Positions 1 to 7,799 of a stretch of 64,000 nucleotides of DNA are shown here, piece after piece; the stretch's first letter is position 1, and the number at the start of each line of letters is the position of its first letter. The translations under genes were made by a program, and so were the position numbers. Under the pieces are notes generated by a model. That model was given only the letters and a program-made list of their open reading frames with translations. It was not told where the DNA came from and made no database searches. The DNA comes from Gemmiger formicilis (GTDB lineage: Bacteria > Bacillota > Clostridia > Oscillospirales > Ruminococcaceae), in contig NZ_FUYF01000002.1 in assembly GCF_900167555.1 (NCBI RefSeq), positions 1 through 64,000 of the forward strand, written 5' to 3'.

Positions 1-7
1 AAGCGTG

Positions 8-33
8 CGGGCCGGGCATGCCCGGCCCCTACT
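8..33. repeat. Family A palindromic unit
   Basis: A near-perfect palindrome with core GGGCCGGGCATGCCCGGCCC followed by CTAC. The same unit recurs more than fifteen times in the window, always between genes, singly or as inverted pairs. No gene lies upstream of it within the window. Confidence 0.85.
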
Positions 34-63
34 GGGTGGTTAAAGGAAAGCAGTCGGCAACAG

Positions 64-118
64 GCAGGAATCCCTCCGGCGCTGCGGCGCCACCTCCCTT
101 TGACAAGGGAGGCAGGGG
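64..118. repeat. Family E repeat half (CTCCCTTTGACAAGGGAGG)
   Basis: Contains AATCCCTCCGGCGC and then the hairpin CCTCCCTTTGACAAGGGAGG. Related units lie at about 6321-6375, 13255-13400 and 43601-43655. It sits upstream of the racemase promoter and may also act as a hairpin after an upstream gene outside the window. Confidence 0.7.
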
Positions 119-227
119 GGCGGTCTGCAATATAATTGAATTGAAATTAGGTTCCACCACAGACACCTTGCATGAAAATGCAGGGCGTTTTTTATTGCGA
201 ATCTCCCGAAAACCGTCGCCCTTGCCC

Positions 228-256
228 TTGCATAATTTCCGCGTTAGCCTTATAAT
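228..256 (+). promoter_or_regulatory. Promoter for the racemase gene
   Basis: TTGCAT at 228-233 and a perfect TATAAT at 251-256 are separated by 17 bases, so transcription should start near 263. That is only 3 bases before the first in-frame GTG (266), which matters for the choice of start codon of the racemase. Confidence 0.6.
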
Positions 257-265
257 ATACTGTAA

Positions 266-1009
266 GTGTACTATAAGGAGGGGTGTGCCACGCTGCAGAC
301 AAAACCACAAAAACAGGTGCTGGGAATCCTGGGAGGGCTGGGACCCGCGGCCAGCTGTTATCTGTATCAGATGCTGATCGACCACACACCCGCGACGTGC
401 GACCAGGACCATATCGACATTGTCATCTCGTCCCGCGCGTCGACACCGGACCGCACAGCGTTCATCATGGGTAAAAGCAAGGATGACCCGTTTGCTGTGA
501 TGGAGCAGGATGGCTTCAGCCTGGTACACTACGGCGCAACGGTGCTGGCGATTCCATGCAACACAGCGCACTATTTTTATGACCGCCTGGCCGAGGCACT
601 GCCCGTGCCTGTGCTGAATATGCCGCGGCTGACTGTAGCGGATGCTAAGGCGGCAGGCTGCACAAAGCTGGGCATTCTGGCAACGGACGGCACGCTGGCC
701 GCCGAGACGTATCAGCTCGCCTGCCAGGCGCAGGGCATTGATTGGGCGATACCGTCGGAGGAGCACCAGCAGGAGGTCATGTCGGTCATTTATGACGACA
801 TCAAGCAGGGCAAACGCGCTGATATGGCAAAGTTCGGCGCGGCGGTGCACGACCTGAAAAAGCAGGGCTGCGACATGGCCGTGCTGGGCTGCACAGAGCT
901 GAGCCTCGTTAAGCGGGACGAGCACTTGGGCAAGTTCTTCATCGACAGCACCGAGGTGCTGTGCAGGCACGCGCTGGAGGCGTGCGGGGTGAAGCCGATA
1001 GGGTTCTAA
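266..1009 (+). CDS. Aspartate/glutamate racemase family protein
   Basis: Probable PLP-independent amino-acid racemase (Asp/Glu/hydantoin racemase superfamily, cytoplasmic). The N-terminal LGILGGLGPAA motif and the two cysteine motifs IPCNTAH (Cys98) and LGCTELS (Cys209) are the expected two-base catalytic pair. Length, about 240 residues, fits the family. It has its own promoter and is probably monocistronic. The start is uncertain. The first in-frame GTG is at 266, but it lies almost at the predicted transcript end and before the only good Shine-Dalgarno, AAGGAGGGG at 275-283. The codons correctly spaced after that site are ACG (290) and CTG (293), and there is no in-frame ATG. A non-canonical start is therefore likely. 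Substrate (Asp, Glu or another amino acid) cannot be decided from sequence. Confidence 0.88.
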   Translation: MYYKEGCATLQTKPQKQVLGILGGLGPAASCYLYQMLIDHTPATCDQDHIDIVISSRASTPDRTAFIMGKSKDDPFAVMEQDGFSLVHYGATVLAIPCNTAHYFYDRLAEALPVPVLNMPRLTVADAKAAGCTKLGILATDGTLAAETYQLACQAQGIDWAIPSEEHQQEVMSVIYDDIKQGKRADMAKFGAAVHDLKKQGCDMAVLGCTELSLVKRDEHLGKFFIDSTEVLCRHALEACGVKPIGF

Positions 1010-1260
1010 AGGTGCGGGGCGGCGGCCAGAGGACCGACCGCCCTACGGGGGACACAGAGGCAACCCGGAATGCCCATTACGGCGGCATACGGCCAGAACC
1101 CTTCCGGCCATCGCTGCGCTCGGCCACCTCCCCTGTGAGGGGAGGCTTTTGCGGGCTTCGCCCGAATAAAGCACACACTGCTTGCGGGACGTCGGGGACG
1201 CCGCCCTCTGCAAGGCACGTCATAAACGTAAAAAGCACACCACACCGGTTTGTTTATATA
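1010..1260. other. Gap between racemase and metG with repeat fragments
   Basis: No ORF of substance. Contains palindromic fragments: GGCCACCTCCCCTGTGAGGGGAGG near 1121-1146 and a degenerate GGACGTCGGGGACGCC module near 1188-1206 that recurs elsewhere. The metG Shine-Dalgarno AAGGAGAG follows at 1260-1267. I see no T-box signature. Confidence 0.5.
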
Positions 1261-1276
1261 AGGAGAGAAATCACAG

Positions 1277-3298
1277 ATGAATCAGAAAAAATTCTACATT
1301 ACAACGCCGATCTATTATCCCAGCGATAAGCTGCACATCGGCCATACCTACTGCACCGTCGCTACCGACGCTATGGCCCGCTACAAGCGGCTGCAGGGCT
1401 ACAACGTCAAGTTCCTGACCGGCACCGACGAGCACGGCCAGAAGATCGAGCTGAAGGCCAAAGAGGCCGGCGTTACGCCGCAGCAGTTCGTCGATAACAT
1501 CGTCGAGGGCCCCAAGGGCGTCAAGGATCTGTGGAAGCTGATGAACATCAGCTATGACCGCTTCATCCGCACCACCGACGACTACCATGTTGCCGCCATC
1601 CAGAAAATCTTCAAGAAGATGTATGAAAAGGGCGACATCTACAAGGGCAAGTATGTCGGCAAGTACTGCACCCCCTGCGAGAGCTTCTGGACCGAGAGCC
1701 AGCTCGTCAACGGCTGCTGCCCCGACTGCGGCCGCCCCGTTGTGGACGCCGAGGAGGAGGCCTATTTCTTCCGCCTGTCCAAGTACGCGGACCGCGTGCG
1801 TGACCTGCTCGTCAACACGGACTTCCTGCTGCCGCGCTCCCGCGTCAACGAGATGGTCCACAACTTCATTGACCCGGGCCTGGAGGACCTCTGCGTCTCC
1901 CGCACGAGCTTCAAGTGGGGCATCCCTGTTGACTTCGACCCCAAGCATGTCGTGTACGTCTGGATCGACGCGCTGTTCAACTACACGACGGCGCTCGGCT
2001 TCATGAACGACAAATATCCCGACAGCGACTACGAGACCTTCTGGCCTGCCGATGTACATTTCATCGGCAAGGAGATCGTCCGCTTCCACTCCATCATCTG
2101 GCCCGCGATGCTGATGAGCATGGATATGCCCCTGCCCAAGCACGTCTACGGCCACGGCTGGCTGCTGCTGGACGGCGGCAAGATGTCCAAGTCCAAGGGC
2201 AACGTCGTTGACCCGTATCTGCTGGCCGAGCGCTACAGCGCCGATGCGCTGCGCTACTTCCTGCTGCGCGACTTCCCGTTCGGCTCTGACGGCAACTTCT
2301 CCAATGAGCTGCTCATCAACCGCATCAACATGGATCTGGCCAACGACCTCGGCAACCTGCTGAGCCGCACTACCGCTATGGCCGACAAGTACTTTGGCGG
2401 CAATCTGCCCATTGAGCAGGACGAAGGCCCCGAGGACGCCGCGCTGCTCGAGAAGGCCAGGGGTCTGCGTGACCGCTATGAAGCCGACATGGAGGCGTAT
2501 GCCTTCCAGAATGCGCTGGCTGACGTGTTTGAGGTCATCGACAACGCAAACAAGTATATCGACGCCACCGCGCCGTGGGTGCTGGCCAAGAGCGAGGACT
2601 CCAAGCCCCGTCTGGCCCGCGTGCTGTACAATCTGGCCGAGACGCTGCGCATCTGCACCGTCCTGCTGCAGCCGTTTATGCCCACCACCTGCGAGAAGAT
2701 CTTTGCCCAGCTGAACGTGGAAGCTGACGGCAAGACCTGGGACAGCGCCACCGCCTTCGGCACGCTGCCCGTCAACGCCACCCTGCACAAGGGCGAGAAC
2801 ATCTTCCCCCGCATCGACGCCGCCAAGGAGCTGGCCGAGCTGGAGGCCCTGGAGGCTGCCCAGAAAGCCGCTGCCCAGGCTGCCAACGCCCCTGCCGAGG
2901 AGAAAGAGGAAAAGCCCGCCGAGAGCGGCGCAGCGTCCGCGGAACTCATCGGCGAGCATGAGGAAGAAATCACGTTTGACGACTTCTGCAAGGTCGAGCT
3001 GCGCGTGGCCGAGGTCCGCGCCTGCGAGCGCATGAAGGAGAGCAAAAAGCTGCTGCACCTGACCGTGTTCGACGGCGAGCGCGAGCGCTGCATTCTGTCC
3101 GGCATTGCCAAGTGGTTTGCGCCGGAGGATCTGATCGGCAAGAAGATCGGCATCGTCGCCAACCTGGCTCCGCGCCCGATGATGAAGGGCAAGTACGTCA
3201 GTGAGGGCATGATTTTTGCCGCTGACACCGACGTGGACGGCGGCTGCTCCATCGCGTTCTTCCCCGACAACACCCCCGCGGGCGCACGCATCCACTAA
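1277..3298 (+). CDS. metG: Methionine--tRNA ligase
   Basis: Charges tRNA-Met with methionine in the cytoplasm. Class I motifs are clear: HIGH at residues 20-23 and KMSKS at about 302-306. A CxxC...CxxC zinc knuckle (CTPC, CPDC) lies at about 130-150. Residues about 566-673 form the C-terminal EMAP/Trbp111-type tRNA-binding domain, after an Ala/Glu-rich linker, so this is the long dimerising bacterial form (673 residues). ATG follows AAGGAGAGAAATCACAG. It is the first gene of a metG-eamA-tatD run; metG next to tatD is a widespread Firmicutes arrangement, here with a transporter inserted between them. Confidence 0.98.
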   Translation: MNQKKFYITTPIYYPSDKLHIGHTYCTVATDAMARYKRLQGYNVKFLTGTDEHGQKIELKAKEAGVTPQQFVDNIVEGPKGVKDLWKLMNISYDRFIRTTDDYHVAAIQKIFKKMYEKGDIYKGKYVGKYCTPCESFWTESQLVNGCCPDCGRPVVDAEEEAYFFRLSKYADRVRDLLVNTDFLLPRSRVNEMVHNFIDPGLEDLCVSRTSFKWGIPVDFDPKHVVYVWIDALFNYTTALGFMNDKYPDSDYETFWPADVHFIGKEIVRFHSIIWPAMLMSMDMPLPKHVYGHGWLLLDGGKMSKSKGNVVDPYLLAERYSADALRYFLLRDFPFGSDGNFSNELLINRINMDLANDLGNLLSRTTAMADKYFGGNLPIEQDEGPEDAALLEKARGLRDRYEADMEAYAFQNALADVFEVIDNANKYIDATAPWVLAKSEDSKPRLARVLYNLAETLRICTVLLQPFMPTTCEKIFAQLNVEADGKTWDSATAFGTLPVNATLHKGENIFPRIDAAKELAELEALEAAQKAAAQAANAPAEEKEEKPAESGAASAELIGEHEEEITFDDFCKVELRVAEVRACERMKESKKLLHLTVFDGERERCILSGIAKWFAPEDLIGKKIGIVANLAPRPMMKGKYVSEGMIFAADTDVDGGCSIAFFPDNTPAGARIH

Positions 3299-3306
3299 GG
3301 TGAAGC

Positions 3307-4251
3307 ATGCAGAAATCTAAACTCGACCAATTCTTTTCCATCCCGGCGGCAGCGGTCCTGATGGCCATTGTCTGCAATGTGCTGTGGGGCTCGGCGTTTC
3401 CGTTCATCAAGCTGGGCTACCGACTGTTTGCCATTGATTCTGCCGATACCGCGTCGATTTTGTGCTTTGCGGGCGTTCGATTCATGATAGGCGCGGCGCT
3501 GGTCTGGCTGGCCGGTCTGGCGCTGAACCACCGTCCGCTGCCGATGCCGCGCGGCAAAACGCTGGCCTCGGCCTGCGGGCTGGGCCTGTGGCAGACCGCG
3601 GCGCAGTATTTCTTCTACTACTCCGCCGTCGCGCTGCTGACCGGCGCTATGGGCGGCATCCTGAACAGCACCCAGAGCTTTATGGGCGTCATTCTGGCGC
3701 ACTTCCTCTACGGCAATAAGGATCGCCTGACCCCGCGCAAGGCGCTGGGCTGCGCGCTCGGCTTCGGCGGTGTGCTTGTCGCCACGCTGGGCAACCACGG
3801 CGGCGGCAGCGTCAAGGGCATGGTCTTTATGCTGATCGCGTCGGTCATCTTTGCGTTGGCCGGGCCGTGGAACAAGGCCGTCACCCAGCACGCGGACAGC
3901 TTCTCGGTCAGTGTGCTCAACCTTGGCGTCGGCGGACTGGCGCTGGCTGTTCTGGGCTTTGCGATGGGCGGCAGCCTGCACCCGCAGAGCGCCGCCGGTA
4001 TCCCGGTGCTGCTGTTCCTTGCGTTCATCTCGGGCGCGGGGTATGTTATCTGGGCGCTGCTGATGAAGAACAACCCGGTGTCCCGCATCGCGGTGTTCGG
4101 CCTCATCATCCCCATTATGAACGTCCTGCTGTCGGCGCTGCTCAACGGTGAGCCGCTGTTTGAGTGGAACTATCTGGCCGCGCTGGTGCTGGTCTGCATT
4201 GGAATCTTCCTGGTCAACCGCGCCCCGCAGACGCAGGAGACAAAGGCATGA
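3307..4251 (+). CDS. EamA/DMT-family transporter
   Basis: Integral membrane protein of 314 residues in the drug/metabolite transporter superfamily. About ten hydrophobic segments form two repeated EamA halves, beginning with the typical MAIVCNVLWGSAFPFIKLGY and ending in VLVCIGIFLVNRAP. It starts 8 bases after metG and its stop overlaps the tatD start (ATGA), so it is co-transcribed and probably translationally coupled. The exported or imported substrate cannot be told from the sequence. Confidence 0.92.
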   Translation: MQKSKLDQFFSIPAAAVLMAIVCNVLWGSAFPFIKLGYRLFAIDSADTASILCFAGVRFMIGAALVWLAGLALNHRPLPMPRGKTLASACGLGLWQTAAQYFFYYSAVALLTGAMGGILNSTQSFMGVILAHFLYGNKDRLTPRKALGCALGFGGVLVATLGNHGGGSVKGMVFMLIASVIFALAGPWNKAVTQHADSFSVSVLNLGVGGLALAVLGFAMGGSLHPQSAAGIPVLLFLAFISGAGYVIWALLMKNNPVSRIAVFGLIIPIMNVLLSALLNGEPLFEWNYLAALVLVCIGIFLVNRAPQTQETKA

Positions 4252-5039
4252 ACAACATTTTTGACACCCACGCGCACTATTCCTCCCGCCAGTTCGACGC
4301 AGATCGCGCCGAGCTGCTGACGGCGCTGCCCGCGGGCGGCGTGGTCGGTGTGCTGGAATGTGCCACACATTCCGGCGATGCTGCGCAGGTTTTGGAGCTG
4401 GCGCACGCCGCGCCCTACTTCCACGCCGCGCTGGGCATCCACCCGGAGAGCCTGATCGAGGAGGACGCCGCCACGGTGGCCGTCTACCACGGGGACTGGC
4501 GTGCCGAGCTGGCCGCCATGCGCCCGCTGTTTGCGGATAAGGCCGTTGCGGCGGTGGGGGAGATCGGGCTGGACCATCACTGGCCCGTGCCGCGGCAGGA
4601 GCAGTACGACCTGTTTGAAGCACAATTGCAGCTTGCCAAGGAGCTCGACCTGCCCGTGTCGATCCATGACCGCGAGGCCCACGCCGAAATGTACGAGCTG
4701 CTGCGCAAATATAAGCCCCGCGGCGCGCTGCACTGCTACAGCGGCAGTGCCGACGACGCGGCCTGGCTGGTGGAGCAGGGCATGTATCTGGGTTTTGGCG
4801 GCGCTGTGACCTACAAGGGCGCGAAGCGCGCGGCCAGGGTGCTGGCGGCCATCCCGCATGACCGGGCGCTGCTCGAAACCGACTGCCCCTACATGGCCCC
4901 CGAGCCTGTGCGCGGCACCCGCAACGACAGCCGCAGCATTGCCCATGTGGCCGCGTATATCGGCACGCTCTGGGATATGGACGCCCAGGCCGTGCTGGAC
5001 CAGACCGCGGCAAACGCCAGGGCTTGCTTTGGCGTGTAA
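4248..5039 (+). CDS. TatD family metal-dependent hydrolase
   Basis: Cytoplasmic TIM-barrel metallohydrolase (TatD DNase family, 263 residues), implicated in other bacteria in 3'-5' nuclease activity. The metal ligand motifs are present in order: FDTHAHY, ALGIHPE, VGEIGLDHH, PVSIHDREAH, LHCYSGS and LLETDCPYMAPEPVRG. ATG overlaps the eamA stop in an ATGA junction, which fixes the start. A family-A-like palindrome (GGGGCGAGCATTGCCCGCCCC near 5077-5097) follows. Confidence 0.95.
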   Translation: MNNIFDTHAHYSSRQFDADRAELLTALPAGGVVGVLECATHSGDAAQVLELAHAAPYFHAALGIHPESLIEEDAATVAVYHGDWRAELAAMRPLFADKAVAAVGEIGLDHHWPVPRQEQYDLFEAQLQLAKELDLPVSIHDREAHAEMYELLRKYKPRGALHCYSGSADDAAWLVEQGMYLGFGGAVTYKGAKRAARVLAAIPHDRALLETDCPYMAPEPVRGTRNDSRSIAHVAAYIGTLWDMDAQAVLDQTAANARACFGV

Positions 5040-5151
5040 CCTTTTTTGGTATATTCGGTATGGCAAAAATCTGTGGGGGGGCGAGCATTGCCCGCCCCTA
5101 CATGACAACATGCCGCGTATGTATAAACAAATTTTTCAGGAGTGACTTACT

Positions 5152-5385
5152 ATGAAAGCACGCATCCCTAAGCATCGCGAATTTATCATTGATTTCCCGC
5201 AGGATATGGACCAGGCCAAGGCTGACGAGGGCTGGAACAAGCTGAACGAGATCGTCGAGGAGTACAAGAAGGCCCACAACGGCCAGAGCGTCTACTCTGC
5301 GACCTTCATTGAGGACTGCGAGCCTGCCGTCAAGAAGCTGCAGGAGGAGTACGGTTTCAAGTACACGATCCAGGAAATCAAGTGA
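5152..5385 (+). CDS. Small conserved-looking protein, function unknown
   Basis: 77 residues, soluble and charged, predicted mostly alpha-helical, with no signal peptide or membrane segment and no motif I recognise. The ORF has a good site CAGGAGTGACTT before ATG, codon use like its neighbours, and a strong terminator 5 bases after the stop, so it is very likely a real gene expressed on its own. Function unknown. Confidence 0.7.
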   Translation: MKARIPKHREFIIDFPQDMDQAKADEGWNKLNEIVEEYKKAHNGQSVYSATFIEDCEPAVKKLQEEYGFKYTIQEIK

Positions 5386-5390
5386 TTTGC

Positions 5391-5420
5391 ACCGGCGGAC
5401 AACTGCGTCCGCCGGTTTTT
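5391..5420 (+). terminator. Rho-independent terminator
   Basis: Perfect 10-bp stem (ACCGGCGGAC at 5391-5400 with its complement at 5407-5416), a 6-base loop and a T-run. It ends the 77-residue gene and separates it from the acetyltransferase. Confidence 0.85.
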
Positions 5421-5454
5421 GGTTTACACGCATGTAGGAGAAGGGGAGGACAAG

Positions 5455-5931
5455 ATGGCCGCAAAGACTGTGATACGCCCGGCGGCGGAGGCGGATATTC
5501 CCGCCATTCTCGCGCTGTACCGCCAGATGGACAGCGCTTTGGTAGCGATGCAGCCGGAGTTTTTCTGCGAGGGCCCGCGGGAGGAGGACGAGATCCGCAA
5601 GGCCATCCGTGCCGACGATGCGGATTTCCTGCTGGCGGAGCGCGGCGGCGCAGTTGTCGGCTTTGCGCTGGTCGGCTACGCGGGCTGGACGCCGGAGTTC
5701 AGCTGCGTTTTGCCCCACCGCTATGCGCGGCTGGAAGATCTGGCCGTGGACGAGGCCGTGCGCGGGCAGGGCGTCGGCGGCGAGCTTTTGGCCGCCGCCA
5801 AACGCTGGGCACGCAACCGGCGCTTGGAGTACTTAGAGCTGAACGTGCTGGCCCAGAACGAGAACGCTATCCGGCTGTATGAGTCGCAGGATTTTGTCGA
5901 GGCGACGAAGGTTATGCGGTGTATGCTGTGA
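5455..5931 (+). CDS. GNAT family N-acetyltransferase
   Basis: 158-residue acyltransferase using acetyl-CoA. Motif B/A is clear: LEDLAVDEAVRGQGVGGELL (acetyl-CoA pyrophosphate loop R/Q-x-x-G-x-G), followed by the helix AAAKRWARN and the C-terminal LELNVLAQNENAIRLYESQDF. I chose ATG 5455 because AAGGGGAGGA precedes it closely; an upstream in-frame start at 5419 lacks a site. The acceptor substrate is not predictable. The gene is followed directly by the multi-hairpin repeat. Confidence 0.92.
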   Translation: MAAKTVIRPAAEADIPAILALYRQMDSALVAMQPEFFCEGPREEDEIRKAIRADDADFLLAERGGAVVGFALVGYAGWTPEFSCVLPHRYARLEDLAVDEAVRGQGVGGELLAAAKRWARNRRLEYLELNVLAQNENAIRLYESQDFVEATKVMRCML

Positions 5932-5944
5932 CAGAGAACGGGTG

Positions 5945-6480
5945 CCCCCCGGAAGGTGGTTCTTTCTTTTGCCAACAAAAGAAAGAACCAAAGAAAATTG
6001 CCGCTGTTTCGACGTGGTGCGGGGGTGTGCGCGTGGGGCCACAGTTGAGCGCAGCGAAACTGGGGAGCGCACAATGATTGCCCCCGCGGGGCAATCAACC
6101 ACAAGAGCGTGTTTGCGAAGCAAACTGGCGGCGCTCGTTGTGCGCCGCCAAGCGGGACCCGCGACTTGGGGGCTGCACGCCCCCAAGACCCCCAATAAGG
6201 AAGTCGCAGAGGGCGCGGGCTACGCGAACGCAGTATTACTGTTCGCGCTTAACGCCCGCGCCCTCTGCTCCGATTTAAAATTCGGGAGTTCCCCCGAACC
6301 CCCGCAGGGGGGAGGCAAAGGCCCCCTTGTCAAAGGGGGCTGTCACCGTTAGGTGACTGGGGGATTCCGACGGGCTATGCGTTGCAACCCGTTCCCGGGC
6401 AACCGCCCGCCAACTGCAAAGGGGCGGGCTGCCGCCCTCCCTCGCCCCTCTCGTCCGCAACCCATTCACGCTACCTCGCC
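5945..6480 (+). repeat. Long multi-hairpin repeat, copy 1
   Basis: Shares its plan with 43362-43760. Stems seen: 14 bp with arms 5958-5971 and 5976-5989; CTTGGGGGC/GCCCCCAAG with loop TGCAC (6165-6187); a 15-bp stem 6206-6220/6254-6268 enclosing a 6-bp stem 6224-6229/6241-6246 with the 11-base loop GCAGTATTACT; GCCCCCTT/AAGGGGGC (6321-6340); and GTCACC/GGTGAC with loop GTTA (6342-6357). Copy 1 has about 150 extra bases (near 6035-6160) with further hairpins. The copies differ by compensating base-pair changes. The longest apparent ORF here (about 157 codons from 5879) is not credible as a gene, since it runs through hairpins. Transcription, if any, may come from the upstream GNAT gene. Confidence 0.8.
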
Positions 6481-6780
6481 ATTGCACCCCTTTATCCTTT
6501 GCATCGTAGGGAGGGGGCTTGACCCCTCCGCAACCTTCCGGCCAACTCCCGCTAACAGGTAACCCGTAGGGGAGAAATTCATCCCTCCCGCGTACCTTCC
6601 GCCGCCGCGCACCTCCGCGGGGCGTCGGGGACGCCGCCCCCTACAGCGGCGACCCGTAAGGCTTCGCATTGCCGTAAATCTCCGCGGTGGCCTGGGGGCA
6701 GGCCGCCCTACATCCCACTTTACTACATTCCGTAGCCACAGCCTCCCGTCATATCCCACTGCCGTTTAACCACCCATACC
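6481..6780. repeat. String of intergenic repeat modules
   Basis: No gene. Successive small palindromic modules: GTAGGGAGGGGGCTTGACCC (near 6507), CGTAGGGGAGAAATTCATCC (near 6565), CGGGGCGTCGGGGACGCCGC (near 6617) and GGCCTGGGGGCAGGCCGCCC (near 6690). The same modules in the same order recur at 12520-12670 and 12750-12905, and partly at 51010-51270. Confidence 0.7.
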
Positions 6781-6781
6781 A

Positions 6782-7610
6782 AACAAAAAGCCGGGGCGAA
6801 CATTTCGTTCGCCCCGGCGGTCTTACTTCTTCGGAGTCATAGCCTCATAACCCTTTTCGTTATTTTTCGGACTGCTTCCGCATCGTCATGGGAATCATCC
6901 TATCTTTACGCGAATTTTGTTTGCCCTTTCAAGACCTTAACTAACTGTTCATTGGACTTACCCTCTGGTTCGTTATTTGCTCAAAAGCATTTGTGGAACG
7001 GAGTAATGTTTGTTATTAAGATCGTTCTTGGGGTAGTGGGTCTGATGCCGAGGACCAAAGCCTCTTAACTCTAGTACATTGGAGTATCTCCTTATGGATC
7101 AGGTGAAGTTCAGGTACATCCTGTTCGGCGGAGTGGTGACGGTCATCTCTACCAGCCTTCTTTCATCCTAATCTATATCTCATGCGGGGGTCTGTGTTTT
7201 GACGGCCCCTGAGTCTGCTAAATAACTGCTAAGCAACCGTGCATCGCTGTTTTTAAATCTTTTACAAGTTATGACTTGCGGCTTCGGATGCGGTTCTTGC
7301 GTTTTCAGCAGGCCCAGGCCCGCCGGTGATGAATGGGATCTTTGAAGTTTGCCATTGGACTTGAGCCTCCTTTCTTACGAAATACTGCCGGCGGCCTTTA
7401 CAATTTCTTTCCGGTCTCTTCCTTTGCCCTCGTGCTGCTGGATCGGAGTCCCTGAAGTGCTTCCTTTTTTCACTCCCCGACTTTGGGCAGCTTGCGGAAA
7501 ATCTTCTTCAGGATGTCGATCTGTTCACGATGGGACTTTGCTGAAGAGCCTTTTGGAAAGTGGCTTCGCTTGGAGTTCTTATCTCCTTATCTCCGGCTGT
7601 TTTCTTTCTG
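6782..7610 (-). ncRNA. Candidate large structured noncoding RNA (about 830 nt)
   Basis: The interval lacks credible ORFs on both strands, is clearly AT-richer than flanking DNA and is purine-rich on the minus strand. A strong terminator in minus orientation closes it: arms 6808-6817 and 6791-6800, then a T-run (6789-6785). At the other end the minus strand has an extended -10, TGGTATAGT (7626-7618), with no good -35. Local hairpins are visible, for example CAAGT/ACTTG with a 4-base loop (7265-7278), plus many A-rich single strands and GAGG/CCTC-type stems. Length and texture resemble the large ornate RNA classes (OLE, ROOL, GOLLD), but I cannot assign a class. It does not match my recollection of RNase P RNA, tmRNA, SRP RNA, 6S RNA or group II intron domain V. 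The alternative is a decayed mobile element. Confidence 0.5.
6785..6818 (-). terminator. Terminator of the large ncRNA
   Basis: 11-bp stem pairing 6808-6818 with 6790-6800, 7-base loop, followed on the minus strand by CTTTTTGTTT. There is no minus-strand protein gene immediately upstream of it, so it must serve a transcript from the noncoding region. Confidence 0.8.
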
Positions 7611-7612
7611 TG

Positions 7613-7626
7613 ACTATACTATACCA
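7613..7626 (-). promoter_or_regulatory. Possible promoter of the large ncRNA
   Basis: Two overlapping TATAGT hexamers on the minus strand (7623-7618 and 7618-7613); the first is preceded by TG to give an extended -10. No convincing -35 at 16-18 bases. Expected RNA 5' end is about 7607-7611. Confidence 0.4.
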
Positions 7627-7694
7627 CAGCCCTAAGGTTTCGTCTATTCGCAGACCGCACAACCTTTATATGCAAGATTTGTGCATAATCAGGA

Positions 7695-7724
7695 TTGAAT
7701 AACACATAGTGAAAGTGGTATAAT
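7695..7724 (+). promoter_or_regulatory. Promoter of a short RNA
   Basis: TTGAAT at 7695-7700, 18-base spacer, then TGG TATAAT with a perfect -10 at 7719-7724. Expected transcription start 7730-7731. No gene follows except a short hairpin-terminator RNA. Confidence 0.6.
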
Positions 7725-7730
7725 AGATAT

Positions 7731-7793
7731 GTTGGGCGCGTGTACGCCAACATAAAACCGCTGCTTCTTGGAAAAAAGAAGCAGCGGTTTTTC
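7731..7793 (+). ncRNA. Candidate small RNA (about 62 nt)
   Basis: It follows the promoter at 7695-7724 directly. It consists of a short hairpin (TGTTGG 7730-7735 with CCAACA 7747-7752) and a 15-bp terminator stem (7755-7769 with 7776-7790, 6-base loop) ending in a T-run. No ORF fits inside. The terminator is almost symmetrical and could also stop argS transcripts arriving on the minus strand. Alternative: the promoter is fortuitous and the hairpin is only the argS terminator. Confidence 0.45.
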
Positions 7794-7799
7794 GCTATA

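Noticed and set aside
8-33. Repeated palindromes as a CRISPR array
   Set aside because: Copies are dispersed across 60 kb between genes, not regularly spaced with unique spacers.
1020-1276. T-box riboswitch before metG
   Set aside because: No T-box sequence (TGGNACCGCG-like) or specifier stem; the gap consists of repeat fragments.
1271-3295. 674-codon open frame on the minus strand opposite metG
   Set aside because: Shadow of a GC-rich gene; the plus-strand product is an unmistakable methionyl-tRNA synthetase. The same holds for long minus-strand frames opposite leuS, smc, topA, acn, GH25 and the DnaK gene.
5879-6352. 157-codon plus-strand frame after the GNAT gene
   Set aside because: Runs through the multi-hairpin repeat, has no ribosome site and no protein-like composition; the second repeat copy does not keep the frame.
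6782-7610. RNase P RNA, tmRNA, SRP RNA or group II intron
   Set aside because: Hallmarks I can recall (RNase P GAGGAAAGTCC, tmRNA tRNA-like ends and tag ORF, intron domain V GAAA helix) are not visible.
7349-7702. 117-codon plus-strand frame in the candidate large RNA
   Set aside because: No Shine-Dalgarno, Ser/Leu-rich with no recognisable domain, and opposite in direction to the terminator-defined transcript.
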